Below, in pieces: positions 8,941 to 17,457 of a DNA stretch of 64,000 nt. A program made the translations under genes and the position numbers. Numbering within the stretch: the first letter of the stretch is position 1; each line of letters begins with the position of its first letter. The notes beneath the pieces were generated by a model that ran no database searches, was not told the origin of the DNA, and was given only the letters and a program-made list of their open reading frames with translations. Origin of the DNA: JBARKJ01 sp963698885 (lineage in GTDB: Bacteria > Nitrospirota > JACRHJ01); NCBI GenBank assembly GCA_963698885.1, contig CAVOSJ010000007.1, positions 62,001 to 126,000 on the forward strand, in the 5' to 3' direction.

Positions 8941-9603
8941 CTATCCCTTCAAGGTGTTCAGCTTGTCCAAGTCCACAGTGACGAACGCCTTCTTTATCTG
9001 ACTAAGAAAAACGCCCAGTATTATCACGCCCATCAGTACGTCGAAAACCACTCCAAGCTCGATTATAGTGGACATCCCGTACGTCAGCGAAAAACCGGCC
9101 AGGAACAGGCCGTTCTCCATGAGCAGAAGCCCGATTACCTGGGTAATGGCCTTCTTCCTGGTTATCATAATGAAAAGGCTTATGAGGATTATGGAGATGG
9201 AGACCTTGAGGGTGTTCTCGGTGAAGCCCCCTATGAAAATTCCCTTGGAGAGGGAGGAGTAAACTACCACTACCAGGACGGACGATATGACCAGCGAGAG
9301 CGGGGTATTGATGTTCGGCTCCACCTCGTGGGTTATCTTGAGCGAGCGCACGACCTTCCTTAAGAGAAGCGGTATCGCGATTCCTTTGGAGGCAAGGGTG
9401 AACGCGGCGGCTATATAAAGATGCGCGAGACCTAAATAGAAGGCGCTGATGGCCATGAGCAGGGCCAGCAGGAGCGAGTTCAGGGTGTACGCCTGAAGGC
9501 AGGTCTCTATCCTCCTCAGCGAGTTCATCGCCACGACCGTCAGGAGCATCCCGATAGTTATGAAATCCGTTATGGAATAGACTACCACCCACTGCCTTGG
9601 CAT
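8941..9603 (-). CDS. HyfE-like membrane subunit
   Basis: This 220-residue membrane protein has six to seven hydrophobic segments and fits the HyfE family, which contains a NuoK-like region. The SLLLALLMAISAFYLG and LYIAAAFTLASKGIAIP segments are typical of the family. It probably contributes a small ion channel between the antiporter-like subunits and the hydrophilic arm. It starts one base after the hyfC-like stop and ends two bases before the hyfF-like start. It has no recognisable cofactor residues, as expected. Confidence 0.87.
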   Translation of the reverse strand: MPRQWVVVYSITDFITIGMLLTVVAMNSLRRIETCLQAYTLNSLLLALLMAISAFYLGLAHLYIAAAFTLASKGIAIPLLLRKVVRSLKITHEVEPNINTPLSLVISSVLVVVVYSSLSKGIFIGGFTENTLKVSISIILISLFIMITRKKAITQVIGLLLMENGLFLAGFSLTYGMSTIIELGVVFDVLMGVIILGVFLSQIKKAFVTVDLDKLNTLKG

Positions 9604-9604
9604 A

Positions 9605-10522
9605 TTACTTTCCAGTCATTATAAAAGTTATTATGGAGAGCGCCGAGAGCACGAACGCCGCGCCCAGAAGCGACGGGAGCTGGAAGAACCGCATCTTAGC
9701 CCTCGTGGACTCCGCAAACGCCATCACAAGGCATAAAATCAATATCTTTAATGCATAATACCCAAGCGCTTCCAACGCACTGAAGCCCAGCCCAGTACTC
9801 GCCATGCCGTATGGGAAGAACAGGTCCGCCGCCAGGGTGAAAAGGAGCATCTGTTTCATGTAATGCGCCCACTCCATCAGGGCCAGGTACTTTCCGGAAT
9901 ACTCCAGCAGCATCCCCTCATGGATCATCGTAAGCTCCAGGTGGGTGTCCGGGTTGTCCACCGGTATCCTGCCCGTTTCCGCGACAACCGCCACGAAAAA
10001 CGCGGCCAACGCCAGGACATGCGCGGGCGAGTAGAAGACGCTCCCGGACTTAGCGATTGCGGCAAGGCTTGTGGAGCCGCTCGCCACCGCCGCCGTAAAT
10101 ATCGCCAGCATCATGCTTGGTTCGACCAGTATCGCCACGGTCATCTCGCGGCTGGAGCCCTCGCCTCCGAACGCCGTCCCGGCGTCAAGCCCGGCAAGCG
10201 CCAGGAAGAACCTGCCCAGCGCCAGCGTATAGATTACGGCGATGACGTCGCCCATCCTGAAAACCGCGCCCTGGGCGGAGAATACTGGCACGAGCATGGA
10301 CGCCGCGAGGACGGACGCAAAAACGATATAAGGCGCGGCATGGAATATCCAGGAGGTGGTGCGGGCGATTACCATGTCCTTCTTAAAAAGCCTCGCCAGG
10401 TCGTAGTACGGCTGCAGTACCGGGCTTCCGACCCTCCCCTGAAGCAGGCACTTCACCTTCTTTATTATCCCCTGCGCCAAAGGCGACAGGATAAGTATCA
10501 GTATGAACTGAAAGTTATCCAT
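9605..10522 (-). CDS. HyfC/NuoH-like membrane subunit
   Basis: This 305-residue, eight-segment membrane protein belongs to the NuoH/HyfC family that anchors the hydrophilic arm and couples electron transfer to ion movement. The family motif VKCLLQGRVGSPVLQPYYD and the downstream DNPDTHLELTMIHEGM with its acidic residues are both present. Its ATG overlaps the TAA of the hyfB-like gene by one base (TAATG), suggesting translational coupling. The C-terminal AFAESTRAKMRFFQLP is also typical. Confidence 0.93.
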   Translation of the reverse strand: MDNFQFILILILSPLAQGIIKKVKCLLQGRVGSPVLQPYYDLARLFKKDMVIARTTSWIFHAAPYIVFASVLAASMLVPVFSAQGAVFRMGDVIAVIYTLALGRFFLALAGLDAGTAFGGEGSSREMTVAILVEPSMMLAIFTAAVASGSTSLAAIAKSGSVFYSPAHVLALAAFFVAVVAETGRIPVDNPDTHLELTMIHEGMLLEYSGKYLALMEWAHYMKQMLLFTLAADLFFPYGMASTGLGFSALEALGYYALKILILCLVMAFAESTRAKMRFFQLPSLLGAAFVLSALSIITFIMTGK

Positions 10523-12565
10523 TATCCCCAGACCACCAATAAAACGACGAGCGTCACCAGTATGTACCCCAAGTAGAGCTGGAGGTTACCCGACTGAAGC
10601 TTTTTCGCGGAATGCGCCAGACTGTTCACCGTACGGGTCAGCGGTATGTAGAGATACATATCGAAGAAAGGCGTTATCTCCGAGCGGTACTCTATCTCGC
10701 GGGTGAAAAACGGCTTCACGATATACTCTATCCGCACTTCCTTCCGCGGCTTGTATATTTTTTTGAATATCCGGCGGAGCGGATGGGTAAACGCCGTAGC
10801 CGTATATTGCATGCTGGGGGTGAGCCTCCTGAGGCCGCAGTCCCAGGGGTCGGCCTCGAGTTATCTTCCGCCTGCCGCCGTAAAGCCTTGGGAAGATATA
10901 AACGGCCCCGGCCCCGGCAACCATTGCTATAAGGATTGCGGCAGGCATGACCCCGGCTGAGCCGCCGCCGGCTAGGGTAAAGATACCCGGGGCGAACTGC
11001 GGCAGGTTTGCCAGCCCGGGCAGGGGGACGGTCGAGATGAGCTTCAGGACGTATCCGGGGAAGATACCCAGGAGCAGGCACAAAATGGACAAAAAGCCCA
11101 TCCCGGACAGCATCGAAATAGACGCCTCATGGGCATCTTCGGCCTCCCGGCTTCTTGGGACCCCCAGGAAGGATATCCCGAACGCCTTGACGAAGCTCGA
11201 CGCGGCAAGCGCCCCGGTCAGGGCGAGCGCGGCCCCGGCAAGGAGCATGAATGTCTTCGTAAGGACGACAGAGGTCTTGATACCCAGGACGAGGGACTGG
11301 AACGTGAGCCATTCGCTCACGAACCCGTTGAACGGCGGAAGCGCGCATATCGCCACTGAACCGGTCAGGAAGAAAAGCGCGGTCCACGGCATCCGCTTTA
11401 TCAGCCCGCCCATCTTCTCCATGTTCTTGGTACCCATCGCATGGACGGCGGAGCCCGCTCCCATAAAGAGCAGCCCCTTGAATACGGCGTGGTTTAACGT
11501 GTGGTACAGAGCCGCGGCAAGGGACAAGCCAGCCAGCGCGGGTAGGCCATTGGCGGAAAAAATAATTGACCCGCCAATTCCCAGAAGGATAATGCCGATG
11601 TTCTCCACGCTGCTGTATGCCAGAAGCCTCTTTATATCGCGCTCCATCAGGGCATACATGATCCCCATTACCGACGAGACCGCCCCCGCGCAAAGCACGA
11701 CTACCCCCCACCAGAGGCTTCCGCCTCCGCCAAGCCCGCCAAGGATATCCAGCGAGACAAAAAGGATGCCGTATATGCCGGACTTTATCATCACGCCGGA
11801 CATGAGAGCGGAGACGTTGGACGGCGCCGCGGGATGCGCCCTCGGGAGCCAGCTGTGCAGAGGGATTATTCCTGCCTTCGTCCCGAACCCGATGAGCGAG
11901 AGGACGAAGATGACCGACCTCAAGGTGCCGGAGCCCTGGAGACCGGCCTTGATGGCGGCGAACTCAAGCGAGCCGGTGGCAAAATACATGACCAGGAACG
12001 CGCCTATGATGAACGCCGTGCCGACATGGGTCATGACGCCGTAGAAGAGCCCGGCGCGCGCCGCTTCCTGGTTTTCCGTATCCGAGACGACCAGGAAATA
12101 GCTCGCCAGGGACATCGTCTCCCATGAGATGAGAAACGCCGGGATATTCGCCGAAAAGAACACGGCATACATGGAGGCCAGAAAGATTCCGAAAAGAAAG
12201 ACGGAGGTCCAGGGGGATTTAAAGTGCCTGGAGTAGCCGGCCGAATAGACGGAGACGGCAAAACCCAGGACGGAGAGTATAAGGGCGAAGTATGTCGAAA
12301 GCCCTCCCCCCTTGAAGCTCAGGGCCATGACGCTGGACAGGGGGACCGCAAAAGTCCAGACATATCCACCGACAAGGTCCCTGAGGGAGAGAACTCCCAG
12401 GACCAGGCATCCGGCGGCATAGAGGAGGTAGCAGGCGCTGGAAATTTTCCGGGTGCTTTTTGGCGAGACTATTTCAGGGCTTTCCGTTTCCATCTCAGGC
12501 TTAAGGCACAGGTTTCCATAGAACGAAAAATAACTGCGGAAGTTTATATCCTCGGGCCGGGGCAT
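10522..12565 (-). CDS. HyfB/NuoL-like antiporter subunit (one frame break)
   Basis: This is the first gene of the Ehr-like operon: a large NuoL/M-family protein with many membrane segments. It carries IPLHSWLPRAHPAAPSNVSA, the Glu/Lys region SWETMSLASYF and RLLAYSSVENIG. The main frame runs off near 10865 into a false C-terminus. The true end is in another frame as DPWDCGLRRLTPSMQYTAT... down to 10522, matching the usual HyfB tail, so one base is probably wrong near 10865. Possible starts are TTG 12586, ATG 12565 and ATG 12493; none has a strong Shine-Dalgarno. It is divergent from moaA with about 75 bases between them. Confidence 0.88.
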
Positions 12566-12641
12566 GTCAATAAAAATTAATCCCAAACTTCTTGCTTTGA
12601 AACATTTTTGGACTTAAAATAGCTTATAAAGGCGGGAAAAG

Positions 12642-13634
12642 ATGATGCTCGACAGGGTTAACCGGAAGATAGACTACCTCCGCATCTCCATCACGGACAG
12701 GTGCAACCTCCGCTGTGTCTATTGCATGCCTTCGGCTGGCGTGCCCAGGCTGCCCCACGAGGCGATCCTCCGGTACGAGGAGATACTCCGGATAGTAAAG
12801 GTGGCGGCGGAGCGAGGTATAAAAAAAGTGCGTCTGACGGGGGGCGAGCCTCTCGTCAGGAAAGGCGTAGCAAGCCTGGTGCGGGAGATTTCCGCCATAC
12901 CGGGGATAGAGGACCTCTCCCTTACGACCAACGGGCTCCTGCTCGGGCGGATGGCCAGGGAACTGGCGGATGCCGGACTTAAGAGGATAAACGTAAGCCT
13001 CGACTCGCTGGACCCGGACAGGTTCCGGGAACTCACCAGGGGCGGAGAGCTTAAAGACGTCCTGGAAGGGATACATCAGGCGGAAGAGGCGGGTTTTGAC
13101 CCAATAAAGATAAACGTCGTGGCGATCAAGGGCTTTAACGGTGAAGAAGTCCAGGAGTTCGCACGCCTGACTCTCCTGAAACCCTACCAGGTCCGGTTCA
13201 TCGAGTTCATGCCCATCGGCCACCGCGCGATATGGGAAGAATCCAAGGTGATGACTGAGGGCGAGATAATGGAGAAAATCTCTACCCTGGGCGAGCTTAT
13301 CCCCGTGGAGCGGGGGGGGCAAGGGGCGCAGGCGGGCCCCGCGAGGCTTTACCGGCTCCCCGGCGCGAAGGGGATATTAGGCTTCATCAGCCCGCTCTCC
13401 AACCACTTCTGCGGAAGTTGCAACAGGCTGAGGCTGACGGCCGACGGGAAAATTCGTCCCTGTCTGTTTTCGGAGACGGAGATAGACCTGAAGACCCCGC
13501 TCAGGACGGGATGCGACGATGCGGAGCTTTCACGTCTTATATCGATTGCGCTGTCCGTGAAGCCGGAAGGCCATTCCATAGCCGACGGCGTAAAAGGTAA
13601 ATACCGCCGCACCATGAGCAGGATCGGGGGGTAA
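12642..13634 (+). CDS. moaA: GTP 3',8-cyclase MoaA
   Basis: This 330-residue radical SAM enzyme performs the first step of molybdenum cofactor synthesis, converting GTP to 3',8-cyclo-7,8-dihydro-GTP. The N-terminal cluster motif is CNLRCVYC within the family sequence RISITDRCNLRC; LTGGEPL follows. The second [4Fe-4S] site is seen in CGSCNRLRLTADGK followed by RPCL. GGCGGGAA lies just upstream; ATG 12642 or 12645 can serve. moaC follows after one base. A G-run at 13311-13318 lies between the two conserved halves. Molybdoenzymes themselves are not in this window. Confidence 0.96.
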   Translation: MMLDRVNRKIDYLRISITDRCNLRCVYCMPSAGVPRLPHEAILRYEEILRIVKVAAERGIKKVRLTGGEPLVRKGVASLVREISAIPGIEDLSLTTNGLLLGRMARELADAGLKRINVSLDSLDPDRFRELTRGGELKDVLEGIHQAEEAGFDPIKINVVAIKGFNGEEVQEFARLTLLKPYQVRFIEFMPIGHRAIWEESKVMTEGEIMEKISTLGELIPVERGGQGAQAGPARLYRLPGAKGILGFISPLSNHFCGSCNRLRLTADGKIRPCLFSETEIDLKTPLRTGCDDAELSRLISIALSVKPEGHSIADGVKGKYRRTMSRIGG

Positions 13635-13635
13635 A

Positions 13636-14124
13636 ATGGCCGAGCTGACTCATTTCGACGAAAAGGGGGCCTCGCGGATGGTGGACGTGTCCGGGAAGGA
13701 CGTGACGGAGCGGGTTGCCGTGGCAGTGGGCCGGGTGCTGATGGCGGCGGATACCTTCAGGCTGATAATGGACAAAGGGGCCGCGAAGGGAGACGTCCTG
13801 GAGGTCGCGCGTATTGCGGGTATTATGGCGGCAAAAAAGACGGCCGGGCTGATACCGCTCTGCCACCCCCTGCCGCTGGAGAAGGTAGTAATCGACTTTC
13901 AGCTGGACGAGAATGCCAGCGCGGTGGAGATACGGGCGGAGGCTAAGGTGACGGCCAGGACCGGCGTGGAGATGGAGGCCCTGACGGCGGTAACAGTCGC
14001 GGCCCTTACAATATACGACATGTGCAAGGCCGTGGACCGGGGGATGGAGATTACGGGTATATGCCTGGTGGAGAAGTCCGGCGGGCGCTCCGGACATTTT
14101 ACCCGGGCAGGAAAGAACTCTTGA
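13636..14124 (+). CDS. moaC: Cyclic pyranopterin monophosphate synthase MoaC
   Basis: This 162-residue enzyme acts right after MoaA, making cyclic pyranopterin monophosphate. The family motifs MVDVSGKDVTER, IPLCHPLPLEKV and EMEALTAVTVAALTIYDM followed by CKA are intact, including the catalytic Lys and Asp-Met-Cys-Lys region. It begins one base after the moaA stop, so the two form a minimal moaAC operon. The other Moco genes (moaD, moaE, mog, moeA) are not seen in this window. Confidence 0.96.
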   Translation: MAELTHFDEKGASRMVDVSGKDVTERVAVAVGRVLMAADTFRLIMDKGAAKGDVLEVARIAGIMAAKKTAGLIPLCHPLPLEKVVIDFQLDENASAVEIRAEAKVTARTGVEMEALTAVTVAALTIYDMCKAVDRGMEITGICLVEKSGGRSGHFTRAGKNS

Positions 14125-14163
14125 TTCAAAAGCATTTTTCCGTTAATATTCTCTTTTAGAATA

Positions 14164-14275
14164 CCGTTACCTTTTTGGAAAAAGGTAACGCCAAAAACTT
14201 TTGGACTTGTACAGCTAAAACAATTCACGATTTTCTTTTGGTTACTTTTCTTTTTTCCAAAAGAAAAGTAACGAA
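14164..14275 (+). repeat. Double-hairpin dispersed repeat, family B, copy 1
   Basis: Two palindromes are separated by about 50 bases. The first (14165-14190) has stem GTTACCTTTTT / AAAAAGGTAAC; the second (14241-14272) has stem GTTACTTTTC / GAAAAGTAAC. The linker begins GCCAAAAACTTTTGGACTT. The same order recurs at 17358 and 60971, and the first half recurs at 29081. It lies 40 bases after moaC and before a SurA_N gene. Confidence 0.88.
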
Positions 14276-14299
14276 TTTTTTTTAAAGGAGCTATTAAAC

Positions 14300-15022
14300 A
14301 TGATTGAGCTTATCCACCGGTACCCGGTGCTTATCAAGGTGCTTCTCGCGGTCGTCACCCTCACGTTCGTCGTTACGGGCGGATGGATGATGGGGAAAGA
14401 AGATGTAGCGGACTACGCCGCGAAGGTCGGGAAGGATAAAATAACGATGGTCCAGTACCAGGAAGCCCTGGACCGGATGCAGGAGTTCTACCGGAACCTG
14501 TACAAGGGGAATATCCCCGAGGACGTCCTGAAAAGGCTGGATTTAAACAAAAGGACGATCCAGGCCCTTGTGGACCAGAAGCTCGTAGTGGATGAGGCGC
14601 AGAAACAAGGTCTTACCGCAACGGACCAGGAAATTTCCGATGCCGTTACGCAGAATAAATCTTTTCAGGACGAGAGCGGGAGATTTGACCGCGCTCGCTA
14701 TGCCCAGGTGCTCCAGGCAAACGGGATGACACCGGTATTATACGAGCACCAGCTCAGGGACGAGATGCTTGCGGAAAAGTTCCGCAATATGGTGAAGGAT
14801 TCGGTTTACGTTACCGACAGCGAACTGAGGGATTTTTATAAGTCCCACCTTGCAAGCCAGAAGAAAGAGTTCGACGAAAAAGAGTTCCAGGCCCAGAAGG
14901 ATAACTTAAGGAGGATGCTTACCGCGGTCATGCAGGAAAAGGCGGTGGCGTCCTTCACGGAAGACCTGAGGAAGAGCAACAAGGTAGAGATAAGCCCGTC
15001 GATACTGAATACAAATTCTTAA
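14300..15022 (+). CDS. Membrane-anchored SurA_N/PpiD-like chaperone without a PPIase domain
   Basis: This 240-residue protein has one N-terminal membrane anchor (about 11-28) followed by a SurA_N-type helical chaperone region (DKITMVQYQEALDR, LVDQKLVVDEAQKQGL, FDRARYAQVLQANGM). PpiD and SurA normally continue with parvulin domains; here the protein stops after the chaperone region with a charged coiled segment, so no isomerase activity is expected. It probably assists folding of exported proteins in the periplasm. AAAGGAG lies nine bases before the ATG. A hairpin terminator follows. Confidence 0.82.
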   Translation: MIELIHRYPVLIKVLLAVVTLTFVVTGGWMMGKEDVADYAAKVGKDKITMVQYQEALDRMQEFYRNLYKGNIPEDVLKRLDLNKRTIQALVDQKLVVDEAQKQGLTATDQEISDAVTQNKSFQDESGRFDRARYAQVLQANGMTPVLYEHQLRDEMLAEKFRNMVKDSVYVTDSELRDFYKSHLASQKKEFDEKEFQAQKDNLRRMLTAVMQEKAVASFTEDLRKSNKVEISPSILNTNS

Positions 15023-15071
15023 AGCCGCCGGGTTCCCGCTTTCTTATTTAACGAAATTTCCTGAAAGACTA

Positions 15072-15098
15072 AAAATGCCCGCAAAAAGCGGGCATTTT
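15072..15098. terminator. Bidirectional hairpin terminator
   Basis: A perfect 11-base stem (AAAATGCCCGC / GCGGGCATTTT) with an AAAAA loop lies between the convergent chaperone and helicase genes. A/T tracts inside the stem allow function in both directions. Confidence 0.88.
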
Positions 15099-15136
15099 CA
15101 GTTTCATTTATCGGCGCGCCACAGGGCGCCCGCGCT

Positions 15137-17317
15137 TTAGGCTAATTTAAGGTTTGCCGCCTTCGCAAGGAGCTTCTTCTTGCCGACGCTTGCAAAAAGC
15201 ACAGTCAATTTCTGACATTCTCCCCTGCCCTCGGACTTCTCGATTACGCCGCATCCCCACATTGGATGGCGCACCTGACAGCCGCTCTTGAACGGGCTGG
15301 CTACATGCCTCTCTTCAGCGACGCAAGGCATTACCGCGACCGCACGGGCCGAAAACGTGTGGGTTTCCACGTTTTTCCTCGCGGATGCGCCCATCTTGCG
15401 GCATTGGATCAGTTCAGCCGGTATCTCGTCCAGGAACCGCGATGGCCTGTTAGACTGGGTCAACCCGGCCAGCCTCCTCGTCACGGATGAAAACAGGTAG
15501 AGCTTTTTCTTCGCCCGTGTCATCCCCACGTAAAGGAGCCTCCGTTCCTCTTCCATCTCCCGCTCGTCGCACTTCGACTGGGCGTGCGGGATAAGCCCTT
15601 CCTCCATACCCGCGATGAAAACCACCGGGAATTCGAGGCCCTTGCTAAGGTGCAGGGTCATAAGCGTTACGGCCTGGCTTGACGCCTTGGCGTTGTCCCA
15701 GTCCGTGATGAGCGAGACCTGCGAAAGATAAGCCTCCAGGGAGGGGTCTTGCGATTCCTCCTCGAACTGCTTGATTGACGACAGGACCTCTTTTATGTTG
15801 TCGATCTTACCCTGGGATTCGGCGCCCAGGCTCTCACGCAGGTGCTCCAGGTATCTCGTTTTGACCAGGACTTTATCAAGCAGGTACGCCGGGCCGTGCT
15901 CCGCCTTCATCTCAGCCAGTTCGGAGAGGATCGTCAGGAAGTCGCTTATCCTTCGCCTGGGGCCCGTGCCCATGCCCTCGTCCTGAACGAGCCGGTGCAG
16001 GTTATCGATAAGCGGCAGGCTCTGATAAGCGCCGGACTCCATAGCCTTCTTCATGGTCGCCTCGCCGATGCCCCTTGGCGGGGTGTTTATAATCCGCTTC
16101 AAGCTGACGGAGTCTTTCGGGTTGGAGACCACTTTCAGGTAAGTTATAAGGTCCTTGACTTCCTTGCGGTCATAGAACTTCATCCCGCCGACGACGACGT
16201 AAGGGATCCCCTCCCTGCGGAACGCCTCTTCTATGGTGCGGGACTGGGTGTTCGTGCGGTACAGGACGGCGAAATCCTTTAGCGAGCGGCCTTCCTTTAT
16301 CTGCTTGGAAATCTCTTTCGCGATACTGGACGCCTCCGCTTCCTCGTCCATCACCCGGACGTGCTCCGCTTTATCGCCGCGGCCAAGTTCCGTCCACAGT
16401 TTCTTCGGCCGCCGTCCCGGGTTATTGCAGACCAGGGACCACGCCGCGTCCAGTATCCCCTGGGTGGAGCGGTAGTTCTGCTCCAGCTTTATGACCTTCG
16501 CGTCGGGATAGTCTTTCTCGAAATCCAGGATATTCCGGATGTCCGCGCCGCGCCAGCCGTATATGGACTGGTCGTCGTCCCCGACCACGCAGATGTTCCT
16601 GTTCTTCCCGGCGAGGAGCTTTATCATCTTGTATTGGGCGGTATTGGTGTCCTGGTACTCGTCCACCATGATATATCTGAAAGTGTCTTGGTACTTGTTC
16701 AGGATCTTGCGGTGCCCCTTGAGGAGCTGCACGGTAAGCATCAGGAGGTCGTCGAAATCCAGTACCCCGGAGTTCTTCATTCGTTCCTGGTAGAGCGGGT
16801 AAATCTTGGCCACCTTGGACTCGAAACCAAACTGTTGCGCCGCGCCGGCGAAATCCTCCGGGGTGGCGATGGCGGTCTTCAGCGAGCTTATTTTGGCCGC
16901 TACCTGGCGGGGGGAGAAAAGCCTGTCGCTTATCCCCAGGTCGTTCATGCAGGATTTCAGGAGCGCCAGCGAATCCGCCGCGTCAGCGATCGTGAAGTTT
17001 TTCGGATAGCCCAGCAGGCCAATGTCCTCGCGGAGTATCCTTGCGCACGCGGAATGGAACGTGGATACCCACATTCCGCGGGCGGAACGGCCAAGAAGCT
17101 CCTCCACCCTCGCCAGCATCTCTCTGGCCGCCTTGTTCGTGAAAGTGACCGCGAACACCTCCCCCGGCTGCACACCGATTTTCTTAATCAGATATGCGAT
17201 CCTGTAGGTAATGGTCCTGGTCTTGCCGCTTCCGGCGCCCGCTAAAATCAGCAGGGGTCCTTCACATTGGGTTACTGCTTCCCTCTGCTCTTTGTTTAGG
17301 TCGCCCAAAGCCTTCAT
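15137..17317 (-). CDS. pcrA: UvrD/PcrA-type DNA helicase
   Basis: This is a complete 726-residue superfamily 1A 3'-5' helicase for repair and replication-fork maintenance. Motif I is LAGAGSGKT, Ia is VTFTNKAAREM, II is VDEYQDTN, III is VVGDDDQSIYGWRGA, IV is LEQNYRST, V is LMTLHLSKGLEFPVVF and VI is EERRLLYVGMTRAKKKL. The C-terminus carries a basic tail with a PcrA-like end (VRHPMWGCGVIEKSEG). It is a single intact frame, in contrast to many neighbours. UvrD is an equally valid name. A family B repeat separates its start from the glmS stop. Confidence 0.95.
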   Translation of the reverse strand: MKALGDLNKEQREAVTQCEGPLLILAGAGSGKTRTITYRIAYLIKKIGVQPGEVFAVTFTNKAAREMLARVEELLGRSARGMWVSTFHSACARILREDIGLLGYPKNFTIADAADSLALLKSCMNDLGISDRLFSPRQVAAKISSLKTAIATPEDFAGAAQQFGFESKVAKIYPLYQERMKNSGVLDFDDLLMLTVQLLKGHRKILNKYQDTFRYIMVDEYQDTNTAQYKMIKLLAGKNRNICVVGDDDQSIYGWRGADIRNILDFEKDYPDAKVIKLEQNYRSTQGILDAAWSLVCNNPGRRPKKLWTELGRGDKAEHVRVMDEEAEASSIAKEISKQIKEGRSLKDFAVLYRTNTQSRTIEEAFRREGIPYVVVGGMKFYDRKEVKDLITYLKVVSNPKDSVSLKRIINTPPRGIGEATMKKAMESGAYQSLPLIDNLHRLVQDEGMGTGPRRRISDFLTILSELAEMKAEHGPAYLLDKVLVKTRYLEHLRESLGAESQGKIDNIKEVLSSIKQFEEESQDPSLEAYLSQVSLITDWDNAKASSQAVTLMTLHLSKGLEFPVVFIAGMEEGLIPHAQSKCDEREMEEERRLLYVGMTRAKKKLYLFSSVTRRLAGLTQSNRPSRFLDEIPAELIQCRKMGASARKNVETHTFSARAVAVMPCVAEERHVASPFKSGCQVRHPMWGCGVIEKSEGRGECQKLTVLFASVGKKKLLAKAANLKLA

Positions 17318-17357
17318 ATACTGCCGCCTTCCTGAAAAGCCAATAAAAAAAACCTTT

Positions 17358-17454
17358 GTTACCTTTTTGGGAAAAAGGTAACACCAAAAACTTTTGAACT
17401 TAAAACCCCGCTTTTCTTTGTGTTACTTTCTTTTCCCGTGAAAAGAAAGTAACG
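17358..17454 (+). repeat. Double-hairpin dispersed repeat, family B, copy 2
   Basis: The first palindrome (17358-17382) is GTTACCTTTTT, GGG, AAAAAGGTAAC. The second (17422-17453) has stem GTTACTTTCTTTT / AAAAGAAAGTAAC. The linker again begins with CCAAAAACTTTTGAACTT apart from one base. The right end runs directly into the glmS stop codon on the minus strand. Confidence 0.9.
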
Positions 17455-17457
17455 GTT

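Noticed and set aside
10947..12044. Plus-strand open frame of 365 codons opposite hyfB
   Set aside because: It is a mirror of a strongly conserved membrane protein gene and has no recognisable features.
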